The notes: generated from the sequence alone by a model not told the origin. Shown: positions 1 through 8,909, counted from the first letter of the stretch. The stretch: 64,000 nucleotides of DNA from Bacteroides pyogenes_A (GCF_048595595.1 NZ_CP184347.1); one strand, 5' to 3'. Program-made: numbers and translations.

Positions 1-720
1 TCCGTTGCCCGCGAAGACGACATCGGTGGTAGATTCGCCGAATCCGCAGGATGAAAACACGTATCCCGCGATGCAACGCGCCGATTGCTGGCTGATGAGG
101 GAGCAAAGGTACTGATGCTTTCCGATGCTTTCGTTATCGGCAGATAAGTTGAACAAAATCTCTGCGCCTTGCAATGCCAGCGAAGAGCTGGGAGGTATCA
201 CCGACCAGAGGTCCTCGCATATCTCTATGGCAAATTTGGCATTCGATGTTTCGAAAATCAGGTTAGACCCGATGGAAACAGTCTGTCCGAAGAGGCGTAC
301 GCTCTCTTCACTGAGTTGAGCGGCCGAAGTAAACCAGCGCTGTTCATAGAACTCCTTATAATTGGGTAGATAAGTTTTGGCTGCTATGCCCAGCACTTTG
401 CCTCTCTGAATCACTACGGCCGCATTGATTACCGTTGAGTTGACGACAACCGGCATGCCCACGATGGCGATAATGTCGAGCTGGCGGGTGTTGCTCAGAA
501 TCTGCATAAGCCTGCGCCCGGCTTCTTCAAGCAGAAGTTGCTGTCCGAACAAATCGCCGCAGGTATATCCGGTGATGCTCAATTCCGGAAATGCGATTAT
601 CTCTACTCCTTTGCCTTCGGCTATGGCAATCAGGCTTTCAATTCTCTCCGCATTGAATTTGCAGTCGCCCACTTTTACCTGTGGAATGGCTGCGGCTACT
701 TTAACGAATCCGTAATTCAT
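1..720 (-). CDS. nadE: Glutamine-dependent NAD+ synthetase, N-terminal part (runs off window)
   Basis: The first 240 codons read leftward from an ATG at 718-720 and continue past the window edge. The visible part is the nitrilase-type glutaminase domain that releases ammonia for amidation of deamido-NAD+ in the last step of NAD synthesis. The expected Glu-Lys-Cys triad is present: Glu46 in FPELSITGYT, Lys115 in AAKTYLPNYKEF, and Cys168 in EICEDLW. The NAD synthase domain should lie beyond position 1. A TAnnTTTG promoter element sits 25 nt upstream. The motif spacing fits the bacterial two-domain NadE well. Other carbon-nitrogen hydrolases are less likely because of the YKEFYEQRWF segment. Confidence 0.9.
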   Translation of the reverse strand, partial: MNYGFVKVAAAIPQVKVGDCKFNAERIESLIAIAEGKGVEIIAFPELSITGYTCGDLFGQQLLLEEAGRRLMQILSNTRQLDIIAIVGMPVVVNSTVINAAVVIQRGKVLGIAAKTYLPNYKEFYEQRWFTSAAQLSEESVRLFGQTVSIGSNLIFETSNAKFAIEICEDLWSVIPPSSSLALQGAEILFNLSADNESIGKHQYLCSLISQQSARCIAGYVFSSCGFGESTTDVVFAGNG

Positions 721-745
721 CTTATTCTTTGTTTAGATACTCATG

Positions 746-753
746 CAAAAATA
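746..753 (-). promoter_or_regulatory. -7 element of the nadE promoter
   Basis: CAAAAATA on the plus strand is TATTTTTG on the minus strand, matching the Bacteroides -7 consensus TAnnTTTG. It lies 25 nt upstream of the nadE ATG. Confidence 0.6.
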
Positions 754-801
754 GGAAATAGTTTCGCCGGACCGAACTAATATTGAAAAAAAACGGGTTT
801 G

Positions 802-833
802 TTTGCAAATAAAACCGAGAATTTCTACATTTG
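802..833 (+). promoter_or_regulatory. Promoter of the Fur-family gene
   Basis: A -33 TTTG (802-805) and a -7 TACATTTG (826-833) are separated by 20 bp, a close match to the Bacteroides primary-sigma promoter. Transcription should begin near 840, leaving a leader of about 45 nt before the ATG at 884. Confidence 0.7.
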
Positions 834-847
834 CATTAGATAAATAA

Positions 848-862
848 TTGTAATTAATACAA
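848..862. promoter_or_regulatory. Candidate Fur/PerR operator in the leader
   Basis: TTGTAATTAATACAA is an AT-rich near-palindrome with perfect 5-bp arms (TTGTA/TACAA). It lies just downstream of the predicted transcription start of the Fur-family gene. Position and base composition fit an autoregulatory site of the Fur/PerR type; the assignment is an inference. Confidence 0.4.
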
Positions 863-883
863 GTCTGTAAAGGAGGGAGGAAG

Positions 884-1297
884 ATGAAAGCGTACGACCG
901 GCTGCTGGCACATAACATAAAGCCTTCCATGCAGCGTATCGCCATTATGGGATATCTGATGGAAAACCGGACACACCCTTCGGTTGATGAAATATATACT
1001 GCCTTGTCTCCTTCTATGCCTACACTATCGAAAACAACCGTTTATAATACCTTGAAACTGTTTTCGGAGCAGGGCGCTGCATCGATGCTTACGATCGATG
1101 ACCGGAATACGAACTTCGATGCGGATACTTCGCCCCATGCTCATTTCCTCTGCAAGAAATGCGGCCGGATTTACGACGGAAACTCTTCCTGCCTTGTGGA
1201 GGAGTCGGGAAAACGCGAATTGGATGGTCATCAGGTGATGGAAGTCCACCTGTATTATAAGGGTATATGTAAGAATTGCTCACGAAAAGCCATATAA
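884..1297 (+). CDS. Fur-family metal/peroxide-responsive repressor (PerR-like)
   Basis: This 137-residue protein has the two-domain Fur layout. A winged helix (about residues 10-80, with SKTTVYNTLKLF as recognition helix) is followed by a dimerisation domain with the metal-site segment SPHAHFLC. Two CxxC pairs, Cys90/Cys93 and Cys129/Cys132, form the structural zinc site typical of PerR and Fur. The strong Shine-Dalgarno-like stretch AAGGAGGGAGG precedes the ATG, which is unusual for this window. It is transcribed away from nadE. Family membership is secure. Whether it senses iron, peroxide or manganese is not decided; PerR-like is my preferred reading from the compact length and the HAHF motif. 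Confidence 0.88.
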   Translation: MKAYDRLLAHNIKPSMQRIAIMGYLMENRTHPSVDEIYTALSPSMPTLSKTTVYNTLKLFSEQGAASMLTIDDRNTNFDADTSPHAHFLCKKCGRIYDGNSSCLVEESGKRELDGHQVMEVHLYYKGICKNCSRKAI

Positions 1298-1398
1298 GCG
1301 TAATCGACCGACTTACTTAACATTCATTTTTTGACTATCGGCTTTAAACGTGCTTCGTATATTTTTATGGAGTCTGTTTATAAATAGATTTTTTCGGT

Positions 1399-1406
1399 TA
1401 TATTTG
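1399..1406 (+). promoter_or_regulatory. -7 element upstream of the nitroreductase gene
   Basis: TATATTTG matches TAnnTTTG and is followed 26 nt later by the ATG at 1433. A TTTA at 1377-1380 is a possible weak -33 element. Confidence 0.55.
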
Positions 1407-1432
1407 TCTGTCAACCATAAAATAGTACGATC

Positions 1433-2071
1433 ATGAGAAAATTGCAGCTTTTTTTGTTGTGTTGGGTGTTTTCTCTCGCGGCGGCACTTGCTGCCGATAA
1501 GGTGATTGAACTCCCTAAGCCGGATCTGAAGCGCGGAGGTACGGTAATGAAAGCATTGTCCGAGCGCCAATCCACACGCGAGTATGCGTCGGAAGCATTG
1601 CGTCTGTCCGATCTCTCCGATTTGCTGTGGGCAGCCAATGGAGTGAATCGTCCCGCTTCGGGCAAACGTACGGCGCCTTCGGCAATGAATAAGCAAGAAG
1701 TCGACATCTATGTGGTATTGCCTCAAGGCAGTTATTTGTACGATGCCAAGAGTCATCGCCTGCATTTGGTGGCCGAAGGCGATCATCGCGCAGCGGTTGC
1801 CGGCGCACAGGATTTTGTAAAGACGGCTCCGGTATCGTTGGTTTTGGTGAGCGATATCGCCCGCTTCGGCGATGCGGGCAATGTTCGTTATCAGTTGATA
1901 GGAGCTATGGATGCAGGGATTGTATCGCAAAACATTTCTGTGTTTTGCGCTACGGCGCATTTGGCCACTGTCCCCCGTGCCACGATGGATGAGACCGCCT
2001 TACGGGCTGTTTTAAAACTGCGAAAAGGGCAGATGTTGATGTTGAATCATCCGGTGGGATACTTCAAGTAG
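1433..2071 (+). CDS. Exported nitroreductase-family protein (SagB/ThcOx type)
   Basis: This 212-residue protein begins with a cleavable signal peptide (hydrophobic core LFLLCWVFSLAAALAA), so it probably acts in the periplasm. The rest resembles the FMN-binding nitroreductase fold: the RQSTREY segment near residue 43 is the usual phosphate-binding start, LSDLLWAANGVNRP follows, and the C-terminal part contains GAMDAGIVSQNI. The branch resembles SagB-type dehydrogenases, but no peptide-modification partner is nearby. The substrate is unknown. It stands alone and converges on the thioredoxin pair across a hairpin-rich gap. Confidence 0.75.
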   Translation: MRKLQLFLLCWVFSLAAALAADKVIELPKPDLKRGGTVMKALSERQSTREYASEALRLSDLSDLLWAANGVNRPASGKRTAPSAMNKQEVDIYVVLPQGSYLYDAKSHRLHLVAEGDHRAAVAGAQDFVKTAPVSLVLVSDIARFGDAGNVRYQLIGAMDAGIVSQNISVFCATAHLATVPRATMDETALRAVLKLRKGQMLMLNHPVGYFK

Positions 2072-2074
2072 CCC

Positions 2075-2157
2075 GGTCCGCCGCTTTCTTCGTCGGCGAT
2101 ACCGGAAAAGAAGAAGCGGACCGATACAGGGCCCGTCAGCGAGAGTCTCTTCTCTCG
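2075..2157. terminator. Hairpins between convergent nitroreductase and trx genes
   Basis: Two hairpins fill the gap between convergent genes. Arms at 2075-2091 and 2110-2122 pair GGTCCGC and CTTC with GAAG and GCGGACC around a small bulge. CGAGAG (2140-2145) pairs with CTCTCG (2152-2157). They probably end transcription in both directions; there is no long T tract. Confidence 0.4.
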
Positions 2158-2205
2158 TGAGGGTTTTGTACCGATCCGCATTCGCTGATGACTAACCTTT
2201 TATTT

Positions 2206-2670
2206 TTATTTCAACAAGAAGCTATCTATTGCTTTCTTATAAGCATCTTTGCTTGCCGCGCCACGCATAAGTTGGGGCTCGCCTTTCATGGGGATAAATA
2301 CGAAAAGCGGAATGCTTGTGGCGTTGAACAGCGATGCCAGCTCTCTTTCCTTGTCGACATTTACCTTATAAATGACGATTTTCCCGGCATATTCTTTTGC
2401 CAACTCTTTCATGATGGGAGCTACCTGACGGCAAGGGCCGCACCAATCGGCGTACAAATCGATAATGGCGGGTTTGTTGCCCTGATATTTCCAGTCTTTG
2501 GATTTCTCGTAATTGAACACCTCTTTCAGAAACATCGCTTTGTCCATCCGGATTACTTCACCGTTGCTTACGTTTCCTTTTTTATGCTGCGGGTTTTGTG
2601 CCTGAACGTCTGCTGCATACCCGAATATGCAGATTATCCCGGCCACAATTCCTGCTAAGATCTTTTTCAT
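2206..2670 (-). CDS. Exported thioredoxin (TrxP type)
   Basis: This 154-residue thioredoxin-fold protein has an N-terminal signal peptide (about residues 1-25, ending near VQAQ). The active site is ADWCGPC, with Cys77 and Cys80. It should act as a periplasmic dithiol-disulfide reductant or oxidant. The first 50 residues after the signal are a linker not found in cytosolic thioredoxin, as in the TrxP described from Bacteroides fragilis. It lies 12 nt downstream of a cytosolic trxA-like gene, so the two are probably cotranscribed. Confidence 0.82.
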   Translation of the reverse strand: MKKILAGIVAGIICIFGYAADVQAQNPQHKKGNVSNGEVIRMDKAMFLKEVFNYEKSKDWKYQGNKPAIIDLYADWCGPCRQVAPIMKELAKEYAGKIVIYKVNVDKERELASLFNATSIPLFVFIPMKGEPQLMRGAASKDAYKKAIDSFLLK

Positions 2671-2682
2671 ATTTCTGATGTT

Positions 2683-2979
2683 TTAATAGTTTTGTTCGAT
2701 TATATTTTTCAGTTCTTTGGCTTGTACGACACCCGAATGCTTCCATACTGCCCGACCATTTTTAAATAGTATAAACGTGGGAACAGCCTGTATGCGGTGT
2801 TGTATGGCCAGATCCCTGTGTTGGTCGACATCTATCTTCACGATGCGGGCATTGTCTCCGACCATTGATTTTACTTCTTCCAAGACGGGTTTCATTGCTT
2901 TGCAGGGGCCGCACCATTCTGCAAAGAAGTCTACTAAAACGGGAGTCGGCGACTTTATTAAATCTTCAAATTTTTCCAT
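2683..2979 (-). CDS. trxA: Thioredoxin
   Basis: This 98-residue cytosolic thioredoxin has the canonical VDFFAEWCGPC active site (Cys23/Cys26), the cis-proline segment QAVPTFILF near residue 70, and no signal peptide. It serves as the general protein disulfide reductant. It is the first gene of a leftward pair with the exported thioredoxin, which suggests electron supply and periplasmic use are co-regulated. No clear TAnnTTTG element is seen immediately upstream. Confidence 0.88.
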   Translation of the reverse strand: MEKFEDLIKSPTPVLVDFFAEWCGPCKAMKPVLEEVKSMVGDNARIVKIDVDQHRDLAIQHRIQAVPTFILFKNGRAVWKHSGVVQAKELKNIIEQNY

Positions 2980-3095
2980 AATCTATCCTTTCTAAATTGT
3001 ATTTTGCCTTATCGGGCTGTTAGTTCAAATCTCTGTTTTGATATAACGGAGATGTTTGTTTTTTTGTTCATCACCAAAACAGGTAAGGAAAAAGA

Positions 3096-3164
3096 AAGAC
3101 GCATGTTTCCGCAGACCGGGGCACGTTTATGATGCGTGCTCCGCAATACGGAAATATGCGTCTT
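3096..3164. terminator. Long bidirectional terminator downstream of the DPP operon
   Basis: Arms of 16 nt (3096-3111, AAGACGCATGTTTCCG, and 3149-3164, CGGAAATATGCGTCTT) pair with one mismatch. The loop contains a second helix formed by GGGCACG and CGTGCTC. T-rich tracts flank both sides (TTTCTTTTTCC on the minus strand, CTTTTCTTATTTT on the plus strand). It should end the leftward dipeptidyl-peptidase transcript. Confidence 0.65.
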
Positions 3165-3180
3165 GATCTTTTCTTATTTT

Positions 3181-5340
3181 TTAGTCTTCAATAGACAACT
3201 CATCGATGAGATGAGAAGCACCTGCAAACTTGTCGATGATAAATAATGTGTATCTGATATCCACACAGGCAGCCCGCTGCGAAGAAGGACGGAAAGCAAT
3301 GTCTCCGGTAAGGCCTTCATAATTCCGGTCGAATCCGGTTCCTACCAGTTGCCCTTTACTGTTGAACACCGGACTTCCGGAGTTTCCTCCCGTATTGTCC
3401 GTGTTGACGATAAAGCAAACAGGCATTTCGCCGTTTTTGCCGTAGCGTCCGTAATCTTTCGCCTTGTATAGTGCTTTAAGCTTTTGCGGAACCACAAATT
3501 CCCAATTGTCGGGATCTTCCTTTTCCATTACGCCTTTCAGCGTAGTATGCGCTTCGTACACCATTCCGTCGGCGGGTTCGTACGGAAGTACCCGTCCGTA
3601 GGTGAGGCGTAGCGTAGAGTTTGCGTCCGGATAGATCGGAATTCCTTTCTCCTGTCTCAAATCCATCATCCCTTTTACCCATACTTTGTGGGCGGCATTG
3701 TAGTTTTCGTTGGCCGCCTTCATGGCGATGGCGGTGTTCAATATACCGTCGGTTATGGAGTGTTTGAACAACACCATCCAGTCGTGGTTTATTTTATACA
3801 GGTTCGGCTTCCGGATGAATTTGTCGAAGTTAGCCCGGCTGCCGAAAATCGAGTGTTTGAAGCATGCGTCGATGAAAGCGTCGCTATCCCCTTTGAAGCG
3901 TCTGTTTATGACTTCGAAGATACTGATCCGTTGCGTTGCAGGGATGTATCCGGCATACGTTTTCAACATTTCTTTACCCACCATACGTTCCACTTCGGGG
4001 AACGGCACGGAAGCGAAGAACTTCTCGCCCTCTTCTTTCAATTTTACCGTTGCCGCTTGTATCTTTTGCTTGTCCTTCGCTTTCAGAGCTGCGGCTAAGG
4101 TTGCCGTTGAGGGAATACGCATAAAATCGAGCGCCGTAACCAATGCTTCGTTTATTGCTTGCTGATGGTATAAAGCATCACGCCGTTGCGCCACGATCGA
4201 ACGTATTTCGTCGAATGCTTTCCGGTAAGAGTCGTCTCCTTTGGCACGACCGTGAGCCAACAGCTCTTCTTGTTGCGCCCGCTTCGTGTCGAGTACCTTC
4301 AATCGCACCAGCCCTTCGTTCATGCCGATGGCATTTTTCCAGTAATTGGCCGAAGAAGCGTATTTACTGGCGTAATGAATACGTACGGCAGGGTCTTTCA
4401 TCATTTGTTCCATCAGAACTTTTTGGCGGACGTCGCGAACGTGGTGGCGCATAAAATTGGTAGTTTGCATCCGTTCTTCCACTTCGTCGGAAATCATGTA
4501 CCGCCAATTACGTCCGGGGAAGCCCATGACAAAAGTAAAATCGCCCTCCTGCACGCCGGCAAGGCTTATCTTTAAATGTTTCTTCACCTTTAAAGGAACG
4601 TTCTCTTTGGAGTATGGAGCCGGTTTGCCGTTCTTGTCGGCATAAATACGGAATAGAGAGAAATCTCCCGTATGGCGCGGCCACATCCAGTTGTCCGTGT
4701 CCGCCCCGAACTTGCCGATCGAAGAGGGAGGAGCGCCTACCATGCGTATATCACTGTACACCGTTTTCACGAAGAGGTAGTATTTATTTCCTCCGTAGAA
4801 TGCTTTCAATTCCAACTTGGTGGCAGGAGTCACTTCTATGTTTTCCGCTTTTGCGAAGCGTTGGGCTACCGTGTTCAGGTACGTTTGCGACAGATAGTTG
4901 GTTCGTTCCGGATCTTCGTCTTTCTTCAACTGCTCGTTGACGTAGTCGGTCACGTCGAGAATACGGTCGATGAAAGTGACGGTCAGTCCCGGCGTCGGCA
5001 GTTCCGCGTCGCGATTCATCGCCCAGAAACCATCCGTCAGGTAATCATGTTCCACATTGCTGTGTTGTTGGATGGCTCCGTAACCGCAATGATGATTGGT
5101 CAATACCAACCCTTCGGAAGAGATGATTTCTCCCGTACACCCGCTTCCGAAGTGTACAACCGCGTCTTTCAGCGAAAGTCCGTTCGCATTGTATACCTCT
5201 TCGATAGGAAGCTCAAGTCCCAGTTCCCTCATGGCAACCGCGTTCTGAGCCTTCAGGTCGGTCAGCATCCACATCCCTTCGTCGGCGTGGATGCTGAGGG
5301 TTGCCAATGAAAAAAGTGTAAATAATACTTGTTTCTTCAT
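3181..5340 (-). CDS. dpp11: Asp/Glu-specific dipeptidyl-peptidase (S46 family, DPP11 type)
   Basis: This 719-residue S46 serine peptidase has an N-terminal signal peptide and acts in the periplasm, removing dipeptides from oligopeptide N-termini. The catalytic His lies in TNHHCGY (about 83-87), the Asp in DTDNWMWPRHTGDFS, and the Ser (654) in GGNSGSP. The key specificity position 18 residues after the catalytic Ser is Arg672 (GFDRN). In Porphyromonas DPP11 the equivalent Arg673 recognises acidic P1 residues, so I call DPP11. The gene follows DPP7 with a 2-nt gap in the same direction, so the pair should cover both acidic and hydrophobic P1 dipeptides. Confidence 0.9.
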   Translation of the reverse strand: MKKQVLFTLFSLATLSIHADEGMWMLTDLKAQNAVAMRELGLELPIEEVYNANGLSLKDAVVHFGSGCTGEIISSEGLVLTNHHCGYGAIQQHSNVEHDYLTDGFWAMNRDAELPTPGLTVTFIDRILDVTDYVNEQLKKDEDPERTNYLSQTYLNTVAQRFAKAENIEVTPATKLELKAFYGGNKYYLFVKTVYSDIRMVGAPPSSIGKFGADTDNWMWPRHTGDFSLFRIYADKNGKPAPYSKENVPLKVKKHLKISLAGVQEGDFTFVMGFPGRNWRYMISDEVEERMQTTNFMRHHVRDVRQKVLMEQMMKDPAVRIHYASKYASSANYWKNAIGMNEGLVRLKVLDTKRAQQEELLAHGRAKGDDSYRKAFDEIRSIVAQRRDALYHQQAINEALVTALDFMRIPSTATLAAALKAKDKQKIQAATVKLKEEGEKFFASVPFPEVERMVGKEMLKTYAGYIPATQRISIFEVINRRFKGDSDAFIDACFKHSIFGSRANFDKFIRKPNLYKINHDWMVLFKHSITDGILNTAIAMKAANENYNAAHKVWVKGMMDLRQEKGIPIYPDANSTLRLTYGRVLPYEPADGMVYEAHTTLKGVMEKEDPDNWEFVVPQKLKALYKAKDYGRYGKNGEMPVCFIVNTDNTGGNSGSPVFNSKGQLVGTGFDRNYEGLTGDIAFRPSSQRAACVDIRYTLFIIDKFAGASHLIDELSIED

Positions 5341-5342
5341 TC

Positions 5343-7502
5343 TTATTCTACGATAGTCATTTCATTAATAAGATGTCCGCAATTGCCCAGCTTTTCGAGG
5401 ATGAACAATATGTAGCGGATATCCAGATTGATACAACGCTGAAGATTGTTGTCGAAGTTGATATCGCCGCTCAGCGATTCCCAGTTGCCGTCGAAGGCAC
5501 AACCGATCAGTTCACCGTTTTCATTGAGAACGGGACTGCCGGAGTTGCCGCCCGTGATGTCGTTGGTGGACAGGAAGCAGACAGGCATTTCACCGTTTGG
5601 CAGGGCGTATCGGCCGAAGTCTTTCTTCTCGATCAGTTCTTTCAGTTTGGCAGGAACCACAAATTCACGGTTTTCGGGGTTTTCTTTTTCAAGAATGCCG
5701 TTGGTCGTTGTGTAGTATTTGTAATGCACTCCGTCTTTCGGGCTATACGATTTCACATTTCCATAAGTCAGGCGCAGTGTGAAGTTGGCATCCGGATACG
5801 ATGGAGCGGGAAGTTTCATTTCGCCCAGTCCGCGGATGTATGCTTTGTGCAGTAAGTCCAATTCTTTTTTCGGCTCTTTCAATTGTCCGGCAAGTTTGTC
5901 GTACAATTCGTTTTTGGAAGCGGCATACTGCAATGACACGTCTTCATCGATTGCCTTCACCGACGGATTTTTCATGAATTTATCGAAGTTTGCCCGATTG
6001 GCGAAGATAGACCTGTCATACATCTCGTCGATGAATGTATCGTAATTCCCTTTGTACTTTTGTTCAATCACTTTGTAGATGGAAGGACGACGGTCTGCAG
6101 GAACCATTTCCGCATAAAGCGGAAGCAAGGCTTTCGCTACTTTCCGGTCTACCTCATGGTCGTAATCTTTGTTGTGAACGGCCTCGAAGATTTCCGGCAG
6201 ACGTTTCAGTTGTGCCTGTTTCAACGAGTCGTTTTTTTCGGCCAATGCCTTCCGCAGTTTTTCCAAGGTGATGTTACCGAATTCGATGCCTCTGTAGAAG
6301 ACCTCCGATAAAGTTGTCAGTTGATATTTAACAGGAGCGGTTTTTGCCACCATTTCGTCGATTTTCTTTACCACATCGATATATTCCGACTTGTTTTGCG
6401 CTTGGGCAAATTCGGCGAACTTGGCTTCCTGTCCCGCCTTTGTGCCCAATACGTCGTTGCCGACGATGGCTTTGTTCATGCCGATCGAGTTTTTCCAGTA
6501 GTTGCTCGAACCGGCATATTTGTTGGCGTATTGGATGCGTGTTTTGTCGCTGGCGTTCATCGCTTCCTTCAGCACCGCCAGGCGAGCGCCCCGTACCCGT
6601 ATGCGGGGTTCGTTTTCGGCTTCCATGCGTTCTTTTACTTCCGATACCGTAAGGTAACGGCTGGTGCTTCCGGGGAATCCCATCACCATGGCATAATTTC
6701 CTTCCTTTATTCCTTTCAGTGAAATAGTCAGATGCTTTTTGGTTTTCAGCGGTGTGTTGCTTGCGCTATATTCCGCCGGTTCTCCATTGGCGTCTGCATA
6801 AACGCGGAAGATGGAAAAGTCTCCCGTGTGGCGCGGCCACATCCAGTTGTCGGTTTCTCCGCCGAATTTGCCGACCGATGAAGGAGGAGCCGCCACCATC
6901 CGGATATCGGTGTACACTTTTTTATAGAACAAGTAAAATTTGTTTCCGGCATAGAAGGGAAGCGCTTGCGGGACAATGCCTGTTTTGCCTTTCAGGTCGC
7001 TTTTTTCATGAAGTTCTTCAGCCAGTTTTTTCAGAAACGCGCCGCCGAACGACTCGGATTCGGTAATCTCTTTAGCAGCTATTTTGGCGTTCACGATATC
7101 CGTGATATCTTCGATCCGTTCGATGAAAACGAATTTGAGTCCCGGCGTAGGCAATTCCCGGTCTCTTGAGGTTGCCCAGAACCCATCGCTCAGATAATCG
7201 TGTTCCACACTGCTGTGTTGTTGGATCGATGCGTACCCGCAATGATGATTTGTCAGTATTAATCCTTCGGGAGAGATGATTTCTCCGGTACATCCGCCTC
7301 CGAAGATGCCGACGGCGTCTTTCAGAGACACGCCGTTCGGATTGTACAAATCGCCGGCTTCCAGCTTTAATCCCTGTTTTTTCATCAGGTCGATGGAATG
7401 CTGCTCTTGCATCAATTGCAGCAACCACATCCCCTCATCCGCTTTTGCGGAGCACGCTATCAGCGCTGTGAGCGCCAACACATAAAGTCTTAGTCTGTTC
7501 AT
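5343..7502 (-). CDS. dpp7: Broad/hydrophobic-specific dipeptidyl-peptidase (S46 family, DPP7 type)
   Basis: This 719-residue periplasmic S46 peptidase has the same length as its downstream paralogue. Signal peptide residues 1-21 end at CSAKA. The catalytic His is in TNHHCGY, the Asp in ETDNWMWPRHTGDFS, and Ser654 in GGNSGSP. Position 672, 18 residues after the Ser, is Gly (AFDGNW), as in Porphyromonas DPP7, which prefers hydrophobic P1 residues; the paralogue has Arg there. It is probably translated from the same mRNA as DPP11. Its ATG is 33 nt downstream of the sulfatase-maturating enzyme gene, so a three-gene operon is likely. Confidence 0.9.
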   Translation of the reverse strand: MNRLRLYVLALTALIACSAKADEGMWLLQLMQEQHSIDLMKKQGLKLEAGDLYNPNGVSLKDAVGIFGGGCTGEIISPEGLILTNHHCGYASIQQHSSVEHDYLSDGFWATSRDRELPTPGLKFVFIERIEDITDIVNAKIAAKEITESESFGGAFLKKLAEELHEKSDLKGKTGIVPQALPFYAGNKFYLFYKKVYTDIRMVAAPPSSVGKFGGETDNWMWPRHTGDFSIFRVYADANGEPAEYSASNTPLKTKKHLTISLKGIKEGNYAMVMGFPGSTSRYLTVSEVKERMEAENEPRIRVRGARLAVLKEAMNASDKTRIQYANKYAGSSNYWKNSIGMNKAIVGNDVLGTKAGQEAKFAEFAQAQNKSEYIDVVKKIDEMVAKTAPVKYQLTTLSEVFYRGIEFGNITLEKLRKALAEKNDSLKQAQLKRLPEIFEAVHNKDYDHEVDRKVAKALLPLYAEMVPADRRPSIYKVIEQKYKGNYDTFIDEMYDRSIFANRANFDKFMKNPSVKAIDEDVSLQYAASKNELYDKLAGQLKEPKKELDLLHKAYIRGLGEMKLPAPSYPDANFTLRLTYGNVKSYSPKDGVHYKYYTTTNGILEKENPENREFVVPAKLKELIEKKDFGRYALPNGEMPVCFLSTNDITGGNSGSPVLNENGELIGCAFDGNWESLSGDINFDNNLQRCINLDIRYILFILEKLGNCGHLINEMTIVE

Positions 7503-7535
7503 TGTTCTTTATTAGCAGTTAAAAAAATAGATATA

Positions 7536-8780
7536 TTAATTGTTTGTTTTCAAGGTTCCTTTTCTCAAGGCCTCCATAATATTGGCGGGAGGACGTTGAT
7601 TCATCAGTTCGTTTTTCATGAAGTCCATGTATGGAGCCACATGATGGAAGAATTGGTAATACCCTTTGCATAGATAGTTCAGCCCGGGCTGTCCGTCTGC
7701 CGTCCGGCTGAAGCGGTTTTTCGGGCATTCTCCGTTGCAGGCAAATAAATATTCGCATTCTTTGCATGGAGTGGGGAGCGATTCATATTTCATCCTGCCG
7801 AAATGTTGCTGCCGCTCGCCGTGCATCATTTCCACCAGAGTGCGGCTGTATATGTTTCCTAACTTATATTCCGGAAAAACAAAGTGGTCGCATGAATAAA
7901 CGTCTCCGTTGAATTCCATCACTCCCGCATGCCCGCAAGCTTTTGCCATGGTACATACGCCGGGTTGCTCGCCCATCCAGTTGGCAAGAGTCGAGTCGAA
8001 CAGCTGTATGTAGTACTTGCCTACATCTTCTTTCACCCATTCGTCGAAAATAGTACAGAGGAAATTTCCCCACTGTTCGGGAGTAACCGAAAAGTCGGCA
8101 AGCTTTCCTTCTTTATCTTCCGACGGAGAGGCGAGATGCCGTCCGTCTTCGTGTGGAAAAATACGCTCCACGATCGGTGTAAACTGGATATAACGGCAAT
8201 CTATCTCTTTGAAGAAACGGTAAAAGTCGAGCGGGTAGTCGGCATTGAAATCGTTGATTACCGCCATTGCGTTCCATTCTACCCCGTGTTTCTTCAGGAG
8301 CCGTATTCCTTGCATCACCCTCACAAAAGAGGGTTTCCCCTGCCTGTTTTTGCGATATTCGTCGTGAAACTCCTGCGGTCCGTCGATAGAGACGCCTACC
8401 AGCCAGTTGTTTTCGCGGAAAAATTCGCACCATTCGTCGGTGAGCATCGTTCCGTTGGTTTGGATACAATTGTCGATCGTGCGTCCGCGGGCATATTTTT
8501 TCTGGAGCTCCATGGCTTTTTTGTAGAAAGAGAGAGGTCGCATAAGCGTTTCGCCGCCATGCCAGGTGAAAAGCACCTGAGGCATGGTTTGCGAATTGAT
8601 ATACTCGTCGATAAACTTCTCCAGAAGTTCGTCGCTCATCACATGTTTCGGATTTTCTTTATATAGGTTCGCTTTTTCGAGGTAATAGCAATATTTGCAT
8701 GCAAGATTACATACTGCTCCCACAGGCTTTACCATTACGTAAAGCGGCTTGGCGAAAGGGGCATAAGTGGTTTTTTCCAT
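7536..8780 (-). CDS. Anaerobic sulfatase-maturating enzyme (radical SAM, SPASM)
   Basis: This 414-residue radical SAM protein has the cluster motif CNLACKYC (Cys24, Cys28, Cys31) and a C-terminal SPASM domain with further cysteines (CTMAKAC, CKECEYLFACNGECP). The family converts an active-site Cys or Ser of sulfatases to formylglycine in the cytosol, which sulfatases need for desulfating host glycans. No sulfatase gene is in the window, so it would act in trans. Its predicted -7 element ends only 5 nt before the ATG, suggesting a leaderless or nearly leaderless mRNA. The two S46 peptidase genes follow. Confidence 0.88.
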   Translation of the reverse strand: MEKTTYAPFAKPLYVMVKPVGAVCNLACKYCYYLEKANLYKENPKHVMSDELLEKFIDEYINSQTMPQVLFTWHGGETLMRPLSFYKKAMELQKKYARGRTIDNCIQTNGTMLTDEWCEFFRENNWLVGVSIDGPQEFHDEYRKNRQGKPSFVRVMQGIRLLKKHGVEWNAMAVINDFNADYPLDFYRFFKEIDCRYIQFTPIVERIFPHEDGRHLASPSEDKEGKLADFSVTPEQWGNFLCTIFDEWVKEDVGKYYIQLFDSTLANWMGEQPGVCTMAKACGHAGVMEFNGDVYSCDHFVFPEYKLGNIYSRTLVEMMHGERQQHFGRMKYESLPTPCKECEYLFACNGECPKNRFSRTADGQPGLNYLCKGYYQFFHHVAPYMDFMKNELMNQRPPANIMEALRKGTLKTNN

Positions 8781-8785
8781 AACTG

Positions 8786-8793
8786 CAAATTTA
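8786..8793 (-). promoter_or_regulatory. -7 element of the sulfatase-maturase operon
   Basis: CAAATTTA on the plus strand is TAAATTTG on the minus strand, a full match to TAnnTTTG. It lies just 5 nt from the ATG at 8780, so the transcript would start at or next to the start codon. Confidence 0.5.
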
Positions 8794-8909
8794 GGTAAAG
8801 TAAATGAAATAAAAGCCTTTCTTTCTCTGTTTTATAAGTATTATTAAAGAAAAGAGACTTACAAATTTTAAATATTGATAAAATGTTTCTTCATAGTCCG
8901 AATCGGTTG

